64,000 bases of DNA from Variovorax sp. PBL-H6 (GCF_901827155.1 NZ_LR594659.1:1798001-1862000); one strand, 5' to 3'; shown: positions 33,360 to 42,057, counted from the first letter of the stretch. A program made the numbers and translations. The notes: generated from the letters alone by a model not told the origin.

Positions 33360-35404
33360 CCCGGCGCCGACCTGCTGCGCGGCCGCACGTCTCGCCGGGG
33401 CAGTTGCCTCACCAGTGCGTGCGCGAACTTCTTGACCTCTGGGTGCTGTGCTGAGATCGCCCGAATCAAGACCAGGACGCGCTTTCGATGCGCTTGATCG
33501 ATGCTCTCGTTCTTCGCGAACATTTCGATGAGTTGCGTGTGATCCGACCACTCGGACAGGGGATGCGAGGTGTAGACCCTGACCAGGATCAGGCCTTGTT
33601 CGTAGGCTGTGAGCCGGATAAACGCGGAGCGAAGGATGTCTGCCGGAAATGCACTCATGAACGACGAGGCGACGAACTCGTAGGTCATGGCAGACACCGA
33701 GCAGAACTGGCGCAGCATGTCCACGAGACAATCCACCAGCGGCTGCCGCTTCCAGCCATCAGATAGCGCCGAACGTTCGCACAGAGCACCCAGCAGGCGA
33801 ACATCGGCAATGGTCCACAGGACATGGCTCTCGCGGAACGGATCGTCGATAAACAGGGGGGGGTGGTCGCCCACGCCATGGTGCTGCTGCAGGCCTGCAA
33901 GAAGCCCGTCCGGCACCGAGGCCGCATTGCCCGTGAGGTCCGTGCCGGGGTTCTCGAGCAGCGAAAGCATGCTGTCCACGTGGTGCCACTGATAGAGCAT
34001 CCATGCAGGAAGCACAGCGCCAGTCTGCGAGTTCGACCCCTGCATGAGCTTCTTGAGATGGGTCAGCGCCCTGGCCGAAGTCACTTCGTCCGGGAGAAGG
34101 GACAAGACGCTGATCAGCGTCGTCACCTGGACGTCCTTCGGGTATGCAGCCAGACGAGTGAGCACGACAAAGGCGAGTTCTGCCAGGCTGGCATCCCCGA
34201 AGCCGAACATGCGGTCTGCCATCGCCAGCATGTGCAGGGGCAGTACCGACAGATCGACGTGCTGGGCAAAACAGGGAGACATGGCCTGTCTTTGGCTCGC
34301 CGACTGGAGTACTGCCAGATCGTGCAGGACGAGATACGCGCCCTTCAGCCATTCGTCCTCTCTTCCAGGCACGACGCGGGGCAGGGCGAGCATCAAGGCC
34401 CGCAGCATCAGGTCGAGACGCCGCCGCGCCACGCCTGGCGCGCAGGGCAGCATCGAAGCAACCCTTTGAGCCGGCACATCCACCAGCTCATGGATCAGAC
34501 TCTTGATCACGGCATCGAGCTCGCCTGGGTCTTCTACAAACTGAAGAGCGAGCCTGAAGGTGGCTTCTGTTTTCATCCAGGGATAGTTCGCAAGCATCGG
34601 GCCGAAGCGCGTGGAGGCCCATGACAGGTCCCGCAGGAAATCCTGGTCTTTCTGCTTGGGCCCAAAAACCTCGGGCCGCGTCCAGTCGATGCCCACGTTC
34701 TTGAGCAGATGAGCCATCACCAACATCAGTGCATCGCGGCTCAGGATTGTTCTGTCCGGAGCATCGACGGGCGCGGCTCGTATGCCGGCGTCGCCAAAAC
34801 CCAGCGTCGGCAACTTCTTCCTCATGCCGAGCTCGATGGAAACGACGTGTCTGATCAGCAAGGCACCGTTTCCTGGCAGCTGCCCTCGAATACGCTGGTC
34901 ACGCAAGCAGACAAGCAGCCTTTGTACGGCCGCCAGCTGCAGCAGCTGGATTCCCGCACAAAGATCAGCCCAGACCGATCCCGACTGGCCGGCCGCCGAT
35001 GCCATGTCGAGCAAGCGCGTCACGCAGCGATGGATTTCTTCGGGGGCAAAGTGGGGCAGCAAGTCACACAAGCGCTCCGACAGGCCCGACAGCAAGTCCG
35101 GACAGCCTACGCAATGAGCCGGGCTCAGTGCATCAAGCCAGTCATGGACTTCCTGCACTGTTTCGACGCCTTGCAGCACATTGAGCAGATGCGTGGTCCA
35201 GGTGGCCTGATTCGCTGCCAGGTCGGGGAGCTGGTCGCGAAAGGCCGCGATGCGCAGGGCAACAATGGAGGGACCTTCCGACGGGTGGACGCAAGGGGTT
35301 GCCGGAGGCTCGGGCGTGTCGTGTTCGACTTGCCCTGCGTTCGGGCCCTTTCGCTCTTCGACCGTGTGCGAGCCTGTGGGCGAGTTGATTCGGATGGGTC
35401 GCAT
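33356..35404 (-). CDS. unrecognised large helical protein, first gene of an AT-richer pair
   Basis: A 682-residue protein with a polar, Pro/Thr/Ser-rich N-terminal 45 residues and then nearly continuous amphipathic helices (for example SGLSERLCDLLPHFAPEEIHRCVTRLLDM, LMLRALMLALPRVVPG), suggesting a helical-repeat architecture. No catalytic motif, signal peptide or membrane segment is seen. GAGAGG before 35404 supports this start; the frame stays open to 35662, so a longer protein is possible. The disordered head on a helical body is reminiscent of secreted effectors, but there is no chaperone or regulon box to support that. Confidence 0.55.
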   Translation of the reverse strand: MRPIRINSPTGSHTVEERKGPNAGQVEHDTPEPPATPCVHPSEGPSIVALRIAAFRDQLPDLAANQATWTTHLLNVLQGVETVQEVHDWLDALSPAHCVGCPDLLSGLSERLCDLLPHFAPEEIHRCVTRLLDMASAAGQSGSVWADLCAGIQLLQLAAVQRLLVCLRDQRIRGQLPGNGALLIRHVVSIELGMRKKLPTLGFGDAGIRAAPVDAPDRTILSRDALMLVMAHLLKNVGIDWTRPEVFGPKQKDQDFLRDLSWASTRFGPMLANYPWMKTEATFRLALQFVEDPGELDAVIKSLIHELVDVPAQRVASMLPCAPGVARRRLDLMLRALMLALPRVVPGREDEWLKGAYLVLHDLAVLQSASQRQAMSPCFAQHVDLSVLPLHMLAMADRMFGFGDASLAELAFVVLTRLAAYPKDVQVTTLISVLSLLPDEVTSARALTHLKKLMQGSNSQTGAVLPAWMLYQWHHVDSMLSLLENPGTDLTGNAASVPDGLLAGLQQHHGVGDHPPLFIDDPFRESHVLWTIADVRLLGALCERSALSDGWKRQPLVDCLVDMLRQFCSVSAMTYEFVASSFMSAFPADILRSAFIRLTAYEQGLILVRVYTSHPLSEWSDHTQLIEMFAKNESIDQAHRKRVLVLIRAISAQHPEVKKFAHALVRQLPRRDVRPRSRSAPG

Positions 35405-35674
35405 GCGTGAGCCTCTCTGGGCATTTGGATTTGGTAAGGGCGCATCGAGTTGATTGCATGCCGTGGGAGTGCTCGATTCCGATGCACCCGTGAGTAACTG
35501 GGTTTGGGCCCAGGTTCCACCTCCGGTCGCACGCTCTTTGACCAGTCCTGTCACCGGCGCTGTCACATAGCCGCTCAAAGTGTGGCCTTTTCCCCGCATC
35601 CAGCGCTCCGCGTGGTCTCGAGGTATTTGGATTGAGTACCTTCGGTTTAGCATTTGTCTCAAAGAGGGGACTTC

Positions 35675-35869
35675 ATGAATACCTACCGCACGCTCAGCCA
35701 GGCCATCGGCGTCGCCCGCACACTCAGCGCGCAGAACCGCACCGTCGTCGTGTACCGGACCTCGGACGAGAAGTACGTGACGGCCTCGCCCAAGGACCCT
35801 GTCGCGGGGACGATCGAGGGCGTGTATCGCAACGGCTATGCGGTGCGGACGGTGCTGACGCGGGCGTGA
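35675..35869 (+). CDS. small conserved-looking hypothetical protein
   Basis: A 64-residue protein with GAGGGGA before ATG 35675. It has a short helix (LSQAIGVARTLSAQ) and beta-like segments (TVVVYRTSDEKYVTAS). It has no signal peptide or known motif. The codon usage is like that of the GC-rich host, unlike the preceding pair, so it belongs to the core genome side of the junction. Confidence 0.55.
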   Translation: MNTYRTLSQAIGVARTLSAQNRTVVVYRTSDEKYVTASPKDPVAGTIEGVYRNGYAVRTVLTRA

Positions 35870-36061
35870 GGCCGCTGGCAGCGGCGGGCTATCCCGTCGG
35901 ACGCCGGATCATGGCGCTCTGGTGGCGCTCTGCTGGACTTCCTGGGTTCGTTGCCCCTGAAAGACTGACCCGAGGTCACAGCAAGGTGATGAACGTCAGT
36001 ACTCTCCTACAGGGCCTGTCCGCGCACTCCGATCGGCCGCTTGCCGGCGAGATCCTCTGAT

Positions 36062-36090
36062 CTCCCTTCGATCCAGGCTTCGAAAGGGAG
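36062..36090 (+). promoter_or_regulatory. hairpin covering the ribosome binding site of the zinc-ribbon gene
   Basis: CTCCCTTCGA and TCGAAAGGGAG can pair with one bulged base, leaving a short loop. The right arm contains AAAGGGAG, the ribosome binding site of the gene starting at 36097. The fold would hide the site until melted or bound. Function is inferred. Confidence 0.4.
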
Positions 36091-36096
36091 TCCCCC

Positions 36097-36834
36097 ATGG
36101 CGCTGACCTGCGGCGCATGCCACACCCTCAACAGGGATGCAGCGATTTACTGCCGCGGCTGTGCCAGCAAGCTCTCGGCCGCTTCGTGCGATCCGGGCGC
36201 GCGCGATGCGCTGACGCGGCGGCGCCAGTTGCCGCAGGCGCCGCAACGCCCCCGGCCTGAAGGCCTGGGCCTCGTCATGGTGGCGAAGCGGCTGGACCCA
36301 CCGGCCTTGTGGGTCTCGCTCCTGCTGCTCCTCTGGTCCGCCGCTTTCGTGCTCTGGCATGTGAGCCGGACACACGCGCAACACGCTGTCCCGGCACGGC
36401 CCATTGCGCTCGCCGTCGTGCAAGCGCAGGCCGAGCCCTTGATTCCGGCTGCAGGGATGCAGGCACCGCCCCGCCGCGATGCGGTCGGCATCACCATTGC
36501 CGCTGAGCCTGCGAAGCGCACGAACGATGTTCCCTTGGAGACTGTCGAGAAGTTCTATCGCGCGCTCTCCGTCGCTGACGGCCATGCTGCCGCGGCCCTG
36601 GTAACGCCCGCCAAGCGAGGTGCGGGCGCGTTCGACCCCGCCAGGATGTCGAGCTTCTACGGTTCGCTGCGACAGCCGCTCGTGTTGCGTTCCGTCCGCC
36701 GCCTCGACGGCGGCCGCATCGAGGCCCGCTACAGCTACAAGGCCACGGTCGCGCGCTGCGAGGCGACTGCCATCGTCGAAACGGAGCGGGTCCGCGGTGC
36801 GGCGGTGATCCGCAGCATCCACGCCAATTGCTAG
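36097..36834 (+). CDS. zinc-ribbon membrane protein with NTF2-like C-terminal domain
   Basis: A 245-residue protein. The N-terminus has CGACHTLNRDAAIYCRGC, two CxxC pairs making a zinc ribbon. A single transmembrane segment follows (ALWVSLLLLLWSAAFVLWHV, about 68-88), then a Pro/Ala-rich linker and a C-terminal domain beginning VETVEKFYRALSVADGHAAAALVTPAKRG, resembling NTF2-like folds. It probably has a cytoplasmic zinc ribbon and a periplasmic domain. The function is unknown. Confidence 0.65.
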   Translation: MALTCGACHTLNRDAAIYCRGCASKLSAASCDPGARDALTRRRQLPQAPQRPRPEGLGLVMVAKRLDPPALWVSLLLLLWSAAFVLWHVSRTHAQHAVPARPIALAVVQAQAEPLIPAAGMQAPPRRDAVGITIAAEPAKRTNDVPLETVEKFYRALSVADGHAAAALVTPAKRGAGAFDPARMSSFYGSLRQPLVLRSVRRLDGGRIEARYSYKATVARCEATAIVETERVRGAAVIRSIHANC

Positions 36835-36910
36835 CGGCTTACTGCGCCGGGTTCCAGGCACGCCGCGTGCCGTGCCGAGGGGCATCCCTCGTCACCTTCC
36901 AGGAGCTCCG

Positions 36911-37828
36911 ATGGCTACGCCGAAGTCCCCGCCTGCGCTCGACGCCGCGATCATCGGCGGCGGCCCCGCCGGCCTTGTTGCCGCCGTATATCTCGCCCGG
37001 CTGCGGCGATCCGTCGCGATCGTGGATGCGAGCCAGAGCCGGTTGGCCACCATTCCGCGCACCCGCAACTACCCCGGCTTTCCGGACGGCATCTCCGGCC
37101 CGGCATTGCTGTCAGCATTGCGCGAGCAGGCCCATCGCTACCCGATCGAACACCGCGCCGGCCAGGTCGACGCGCTGGAGCGTACAGAAGAGGGTTTCCG
37201 GCTCTCCTGGCAGGGCGGCGATCTGACGGCCCGCGTGGTGCTGCTCGCCTCCGGTACCAGCGATGTCGTGCCTGCGATGCCGCACCTGTCGCAGGCGCTG
37301 CGCAGCGGCCTGCTGCGCTACTGCCCCGTGTGCGACGGCTACGAGGTCATCGACCGCAAGGTCGGCGTCATCGCAAACGGTCCGGCGGGGGTGCAGGAAG
37401 CCCGCTACCTGCGGCATTTCACGCCGGACCTCACGCTCTTCATGACGCCGGATGCGCAGTCGCTTGCGCCCGCCGAGCGCGAGCGACTGGCTCAGGCCGG
37501 CATCCGGCTTGCCGAAGGGGCCGTCGAAAGCATCCGGGAGTGGGACGGGCGAATCAGCGTGCGCCATGGCGGCTTTGAGACGGCCTGCGAGTCGCTGTAC
37601 AGCGCGCTGGGCCTCGAGGTTCATTCGACGCTTGCCGAGCGCATCGGAGCCCGGACGGACGAGAGCGGCTACCTGCTGACGGACCGGCACCAGGAGACCG
37701 ACGCTCCCGGTCTGTATGCCGCGGGCGACGTGGTGCTCGGGCTCAACCAGATCGCGGTCGCGGCGGGCACGGCGGCAATCGCCAGTGCGGCCATGCACCT
37801 CGCCTTGACTCGGCGCGAGCCGCGCTGA
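36911..37828 (+). CDS. thioredoxin-reductase-like FAD oxidoreductase
   Basis: A 305-residue flavoprotein. FAD-binding IIGGGPAGLVAAVYLARL is at the N-terminus, an ATG-type LYAAGDVVLGLNQIAVAAGTAAIA motif at the C-terminus, and the redox pair CPVC (about residues 137-140) in RYCPVCDGYE. In true thioredoxin reductases the pair is CAxC in the same place. The NADPH-binding segment (VGVIANGPAGVQEARYL) lacks a canonical GGGxSA, so the electron donor is uncertain. GGAGCTCCG precedes the ATG. It may act in disulfide reduction or be a ferredoxin/flavodoxin reductase relative. Confidence 0.75.
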   Translation: MATPKSPPALDAAIIGGGPAGLVAAVYLARLRRSVAIVDASQSRLATIPRTRNYPGFPDGISGPALLSALREQAHRYPIEHRAGQVDALERTEEGFRLSWQGGDLTARVVLLASGTSDVVPAMPHLSQALRSGLLRYCPVCDGYEVIDRKVGVIANGPAGVQEARYLRHFTPDLTLFMTPDAQSLAPAERERLAQAGIRLAEGAVESIREWDGRISVRHGGFETACESLYSALGLEVHSTLAERIGARTDESGYLLTDRHQETDAPGLYAAGDVVLGLNQIAVAAGTAAIASAAMHLALTRREPR

Positions 37829-37850
37829 GCGCATCTGCTCGAGAGGCTGC

Positions 37851-38267
37851 TTACTGGCGCGGCATCCGCTCGAATGCCTGCAGCGAAGGATCGATGGCGT
37901 CCCACGCCAATCCGCGCACGCTGTAGGTGAGCGCCTGCGGCACGAAGCGATCGGGCTCGTCCAGGCTGCCTGCGTGAACCGCGATCAGCTCCGGCGCCTC
38001 GGAGAAGCTCAGGTAGACCGGCGTTCCGCAGACCGGGCAGAAGGCGTGATTCTTCACGTTGCCGCTGTCGGCCGTGACCTCCCAATGCGCCGCCTCGCCA
38101 GTGATCGTCATCTCGGCCCGCGCGGGAAAGGTCAGGTAGGAGCCGTGCCCGGTGCCGCTGCGTCGCCGGCAGTCGACGCACTGGCAGTGGTTCTGGAAGA
38201 GGGGCGCGTGCCTCGTTGCGTAGCGGATCGCGCCGCACGCACATCCGCCGGTGTAGGGCTGGGTCAT
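37851..38267 (-). CDS. GFA-family (CENP-V/glutathione-dependent formaldehyde-activating type) protein
   Basis: A 138-residue zinc protein. GGCACGAIRY, HCQCVDCRRRSG and FCPVCGTPVYL supply the conserved cysteine groups of the GFA domain. Length and motif order are normal. Family members bind zinc and in some cases glutathione adducts, but most have no proven reaction. It lies downstream of the ArsR-SRPBCC pair on the same strand, 29 bp after the SRPBCC stop, so it is likely in the same operon. Confidence 0.85.
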   Translation of the reverse strand: MTQPYTGGCACGAIRYATRHAPLFQNHCQCVDCRRRSGTGHGSYLTFPARAEMTITGEAAHWEVTADSGNVKNHAFCPVCGTPVYLSFSEAPELIAVHAGSLDEPDRFVPQALTYSVRGLAWDAIDPSLQAFERMPRQ

Positions 38268-38296
38268 AGGAACAACTCCCGGTTGAAGCCGACGAA

Positions 38297-38755
38297 TCAG
38301 CCCGCCTTGGGCTTGGCGAAGACATCGATGCCCTGGCCCGTTTCGAGCAGGGACTTGAGGCTGGACAGAACGATCGGCCAGCCCTGCTGGATGCCCTTGG
38401 CCATGCCGCTGCCAGCCTCGAGCTCGTCGTGGGTGACGGTCAGGCGCACCATGTCCTCGTACGGCGCAATGTCGAAGCTCACGCGGCTGTAGCTGGCCGG
38501 ATCGGCCGCCTGCGAGGGGCTTGCCCACGTGATGACCAGGCGCGCAGGCGGCTGGACCTCGACCACTTTGCCGACCACCTGGACTGTGCGCTGCTCGTCG
38601 GCACGCACGTGCTCCCAGGCTGCTCCGGGTGTCCACTCGGAGACATTCTCGTGGCCCCAGTAGCGCCGCGCGATCTCCGGCCTGGTGATGGCCTCGAACA
38701 CCTTTTCCGGTGTCGAGCGGATGTAGGTCACGTAAACGAAGCTCGTCTTGCTCAT
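38297..38755 (-). CDS. SRPBCC/AHSA1-type domain protein
   Basis: A 152-residue protein of the Aha1/polyketide-cyclase-like SRPBCC superfamily. YIRSTPEKVFEAITRPEIARRYWG at the N-terminus and QQGWPIVLSSLKSLLETG at the C-terminus are typical. It follows the ArsR gene with only 2 bp between them. ArsR plus AHSA1-domain operons are widespread; the ligand of the SRPBCC partner is usually unknown. Confidence 0.85.
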   Translation of the reverse strand: MSKTSFVYVTYIRSTPEKVFEAITRPEIARRYWGHENVSEWTPGAAWEHVRADEQRTVQVVGKVVEVQPPARLVITWASPSQAADPASYSRVSFDIAPYEDMVRLTVTHDELEAGSGMAKGIQQGWPIVLSSLKSLLETGQGIDVFAKPKAG

Positions 38756-38757
38756 CG

Positions 38758-39072
38758 TCACTCTCCTTCGAGTTGTTTCTTCAGGTCGTGCAGCAGGCTG
38801 AGCCGCTGGCGTTCGAATTTCCGCACCCACCGCTCGTAGACCTCGTGCAGCGGCACCGGGTTGATGAAGTGCAGCTTTTCCCGGCCACGCCAGACCGTGC
38901 TCACCAGGCTTGCCGACTCGAGAAGCCCGATGTGCTGCGTGACCGATTGCCGCGCCATGTCCAGGTGCTCGCAGAGCTCGCCCAGCGTCTGCCCGTTCCG
39001 CTCGCAGAGCAGGTCGAGCAGCTTTCTGCGGGTCGGGTCGGCCAGTGCCTTGAAAACCTTGTCAGCGTCCAT
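38758..39072 (-). CDS. ArsR-family transcriptional repressor
   Basis: A 104-residue winged-helix regulator: KALADPTRRKLLDLLCERNGQTLGELCEHLDMARQSVTQHIGLLESASLV. The metal-binding cysteine pair of true ArsR is absent from the recognition helix, so it is probably not a metal sensor. It heads an operon with the SRPBCC and GFA genes. The start at 39072 is the first Met of the conserved domain. Its own promoter carries a palindrome at 39101-39120 that fits autorepression. Confidence 0.88.
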   Translation of the reverse strand: MDADKVFKALADPTRRKLLDLLCERNGQTLGELCEHLDMARQSVTQHIGLLESASLVSTVWRGREKLHFINPVPLHEVYERWVRKFERQRLSLLHDLKKQLEGE

Positions 39073-39095
39073 CTGTCGTGTCAGTGCGTGAGCGG

Positions 39096-39125
39096 ATGAT
39101 ATGCAGGTATATGCCTGCATGTCAA
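39096..39125 (-). promoter_or_regulatory. ArsR promoter with overlapping operator
   Basis: Read leftwards, TTGACA (39125-39120) and TATCAT (39101-39096) are 18 bp apart. A near-perfect 20-bp palindrome with arms ATGCAGG and CCTGCAT (39101-39120) fills the spacer exactly, so repressor binding would directly exclude RNA polymerase. Confidence 0.75.
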
Positions 39126-39464
39126 GCACTGCATGGGCTCGGGGCCCTGCTGGAAAGCGCCAGAATCAGTCGCCGCTCTACACGATCGCGCCGGACCGCG
39201 GACTCGCGCGGGTGTGCGGCGATTGAGATGGCGGATCGGACTACCTGAATCGGTAAAGAAGGTGCGGATGACGCCGCCCCATTCCTCCACCTTGCACAGG
39301 ACGGATTCCCCGATCGCTTCCCGCTGAACGGCGGGCTCGTCAGGACGGATGTCACTCATCCGCCGTCAGATCGATCGAGGCGCGTTGCAGGGTGGGGGCG
39401 TTGTGACGTGCGGGCGGCGCGGGGGCATACTCGAAAAGTTCGCAACTCCCCTGAATCACTTCGA
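39126..39464. other. intergenic region without a convincing gene
   Basis: This 339-bp gap between the ArsR promoter and the DUF3883-like gene contains one minus-strand frame (39359 leftwards, 92 codons). Its first 50 codons look plausible, but it runs through the ArsR promoter and has no ribosome binding site. I do not call it a gene. Confidence 0.4.
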
Positions 39465-40370
39465 ATGGACAAGGAAGTCGACCCCGACGTACTCGCGGTC
39501 ATCAACGAAAAGCGCCTGACCGGGGAGAAGCGCACTCCCGTCGACATCATCGCCAGGATGGGCGTGCCTGATGCGCGCCAGAAGGCGGCCGACCAGGCCT
39601 GGCTGGGCACCGGCGACAAGGTCATCGCCACGATCTGGGCAGAGCTCGTGAGCATCGGCGCGGGCGGGCGATGGTTCTGCCTCGAGTCCCTCGATGCGGA
39701 GCGCCGGATCGGGGGTGGCGAGCGAAGCGCCACGCAGGCCCAGCGCGCCAGCAACCGCCTGGACTTGCTCAAGCGCTCGCTGGACGAGGGCCAGGGGTTC
39801 AGGGCCGTGCTGCAGACGAACCGCGTCCCCATTCGCGAAACCGAGACCGACAGGTCGGCCAAGGTGTCGATACGCGTGCCGGACGAACAGGAGTGGCACG
39901 TTGCAACGTGGGATGCCGACCGGAAACTCGCGGTGCTGGTCCGCGGTCCAGGCGAGTGGGTGCCGAGCGAGGAAGACATGCAGGCCGCGCGCGCGCGGGG
40001 CGGCGTCCCGGCGGCGCCGGCGCCGTCCGGCCCGGTATCCCGGGACGAGCTACAGGCGGCCGCCATGGACCACCTGACGCGGCACTTCTCCGGCTACGGG
40101 TACAAGACCGAGAACGTGGCTGGCCAGGCGCTCGGTTACGACATCGAGGTGACGGACAAGAAGGGCGCCACGCTGCTCAAGCTCGCGGTGAAGGGCACCG
40201 CCGTCGGATCGACCGCTTTCCAGTTGACGTCGCAGGAGCGCGCGTGCGCGAAGCAGGGCGATCCCTGGCGCCTTGCGGTGGTCACCGATGCGCTCGGTCC
40301 CGCGGTGCAGCACAAGCTCTACAAGCCCGCAGAGATCGACCAGGCACCGGGCCTCGAGCCCGCTGGCTGA
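39465..40370 (+). CDS. DUF3883-like C-terminal domain protein
   Basis: A 301-residue protein. The N-terminal 190 residues are not recognised. The C-terminal part (about 205-295) has HLTRHFSGYGYKTENVAGQALGYDIEVTDKKG, then LLKLAVKGTAVGSTAFQLTSQERACAKQGDPWRLAVV. This matches the DUF3883 / restriction-endonuclease-like pattern of a GYD Asp, a G-containing turn, an x-V-K-G strand and an ER-A helix. The usual Glu before V-K is replaced by Ala, so the nuclease-type active site may be dead. It stands alone, with no helicase or methylase beside it. Confidence 0.6.
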   Translation: MDKEVDPDVLAVINEKRLTGEKRTPVDIIARMGVPDARQKAADQAWLGTGDKVIATIWAELVSIGAGGRWFCLESLDAERRIGGGERSATQAQRASNRLDLLKRSLDEGQGFRAVLQTNRVPIRETETDRSAKVSIRVPDEQEWHVATWDADRKLAVLVRGPGEWVPSEEDMQAARARGGVPAAPAPSGPVSRDELQAAAMDHLTRHFSGYGYKTENVAGQALGYDIEVTDKKGATLLKLAVKGTAVGSTAFQLTSQERACAKQGDPWRLAVVTDALGPAVQHKLYKPAEIDQAPGLEPAG

Positions 40371-40381
40371 AAGGCGTGCGC

Positions 40382-41419
40382 TCAGGCGATTCGCCCGAAC
40401 CAGAGCAGGGAGAGCGTCGCCGCAGTCATCGCCACCAAGGCAGAAATCAGCGCCAGCACGCCGGCCAGCTCGGTTTCCCGCGTCAGCACCTGCACGCGGG
40501 AACCGAGGTTTTCATAGACGCTGCGCAGCTTCTCGGCCGTGCCGGCGTGGTGGTACTCGCCGCCGGTCATCCGCGCCACCTCGCGAAGGGTCGGCTCGTC
40601 CAGCCTCATGTAGATGGCTGTGCCATCCATCGTCGAGGTGTCGCCTTCCACCGTTCCCAGCCCCACCACGTGGATGCGGACACCGCGGTCCGCGGCCATC
40701 TTCGCGGCGGCCAGCGTGTCGACACCGGTGGTGCGGCGGCCATCGCTCAGCAGGATGATCGCGGCCGACTTGTACGAGCCCGGTGCGACCGGCGTGAAAG
40801 GCCGGGGCGGCGGCTTCGCCTTGTCGTCCAGGCTGCGACCCTGCGGCCTGCTGCCGAAGTTCATGTCGCCGAGTTCGATGCCCTGCTCGGGAAACAGCTC
40901 CGCCAGGCACAGCACGATGGCGTTTCCCACCGCCGTGCCCATCTGCATCTGGAAGCCGTCGATGCCCGCGATCACGGAGGCGCGGTCGAGCGTGGCGCGC
41001 TGGGCGACCTGGCTGCTGCCGGCAAAGGTGACGAGCCCGACCTCGATCTCCTTGGGCAGGTCTCGCAGGAACAGCTTGGCCGCTTCCTGCGCGGCCACCA
41101 GCCGGTTGGGCTTGACGTCGGTGACCCGCATGCTCAGCGAGACGTCCATGGCCAGCATGATCGACGACCGCGCCCAGGGCAGCGGCACCCGCGCCACCGG
41201 GCGCGCCGCCGCGATCAGCAACCCCGAGCAGGCCAGCAGGAACAGTGCAGGCGGAAGATGGCGCCGCCACTGGCGGCCGGCTGCCGCCTCGCGCACGATG
41301 CCCACGCTGCTGTAGTGCAGGGCCGCACGGGCGCGGCGCTTCAGGAGCCACACGTACACCGCAGGCAGCAATGCAAGCGCCAGCAGGAACCAGAGGTACT
41401 CGGGCCAGAGAAAGAACAT
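40382..41419 (-). CDS. VWA-domain membrane protein (BatA/BatB-like)
   Basis: A 345-residue protein. Two N-terminal hydrophobic helices (residues about 5-25 and 58-75) are followed by a von Willebrand A domain with MIDAS motif DVSLSMRVTD, then a Thr-containing segment and AIILLSDGRRTTG. A C-terminal helix (LALISALVAMTAATLSLLWF) anchors the other end. The layout with the first helix pair WPEYLWFLLALALLPAVYVWLLKRR is that of aerotolerance BatA/B proteins. The MoxR partner usually found beside it is not present here. Confidence 0.8.
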   Translation of the reverse strand: MFFLWPEYLWFLLALALLPAVYVWLLKRRARAALHYSSVGIVREAAAGRQWRRHLPPALFLLACSGLLIAAARPVARVPLPWARSSIMLAMDVSLSMRVTDVKPNRLVAAQEAAKLFLRDLPKEIEVGLVTFAGSSQVAQRATLDRASVIAGIDGFQMQMGTAVGNAIVLCLAELFPEQGIELGDMNFGSRPQGRSLDDKAKPPPRPFTPVAPGSYKSAAIILLSDGRRTTGVDTLAAAKMAADRGVRIHVVGLGTVEGDTSTMDGTAIYMRLDEPTLREVARMTGGEYHHAGTAEKLRSVYENLGSRVQVLTRETELAGVLALISALVAMTAATLSLLWFGRIA

Positions 41420-41653
41420 GGTGCCGACGGAATCCAGCGCCGCGTGCGGATGCGCAGGAAATCTCCGCAGTACAGCAGCATCGTGCCTGCGCCGGGTCGA
41501 TTCCGCAACCGCGGCGCTGCCGCGGTCATTGCAGCCAAAGGGCCAAGTCCGAACCTGGCGGAAAAGTTCATCGAACTTCGCCGCGGCCTTACAAGCGCTT
41601 CACCTTGCGCCTGCAGTATTGGGGCTCCTGAACAACTCCTCGAAGGAGCCGCC

Positions 41654-41953
41654 ATGAAGAAGATGTTTTTCGCACTGGGTACCGTAGCCGTGGTCGCACT
41701 GGCTGCATTGAGCGCTCCCGCACAGGCTCAACCTCACCACGGGGACCGCGGCTATCGCCCTCAGGTGATCGTCGTTCCGCCGGCGCCGCCGCGTCCCATC
41801 GTCCGGCATGGCTATCAACCGCGTCATGACCATCGTGCCGACTACTACCGGCATGACCGCCGTGCCGCCTATCGCCATGCGCGCCGGGACAGCGACGGTG
41901 ATGGCGTGCCCAATCGCTACGACCGCAACCCGCACAATCCCTATCGCCGCTGA
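41654..41953 (+). CDS. small exported His/Arg/Tyr-rich protein
   Basis: A 99-residue protein with a clean Sec signal peptide (MKKMFFALGTVAVVALAALSAPAQA, cleavage after residue 25). The mature part is rich in His, Arg and Tyr (QPRHDHRADYYRHDRRAAYRHARR) and ends with DSDGDGVPNRYDRNPHNPYRR, a thrombospondin-type-3-like calcium loop (D-x-D-x-D-G-x-x-D). GAAGGAG precedes the ATG. It is probably a periplasmic or surface metal-binding protein; the role is inferred. Confidence 0.7.
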   Translation: MKKMFFALGTVAVVALAALSAPAQAQPHHGDRGYRPQVIVVPPAPPRPIVRHGYQPRHDHRADYYRHDRRAAYRHARRDSDGDGVPNRYDRNPHNPYRR

Positions 41954-42057
41954 GTGAGAGGGGCGAGCAGCCCCTGGAGGTGAAATCCGGCCTGTACGGG
42001 CGAGAGCGGGGAAGTTGCTGGCAAACTCGACCCTCCCTCTCCAACACCGGTAACGGC

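Noticed and set aside
35989..36060. A 23-codon frame starting MNVSTLLQG with AAGGTG before it
   Set aside because: Very short, no similarity recognised and in a region with other chance frames; too little to call.
39081..39359. A 92-codon minus-strand gene between ArsR and the DUF3883-like gene
   Set aside because: It runs through the ArsR promoter and operator, lacks a ribosome binding site and has no recognisable domain.
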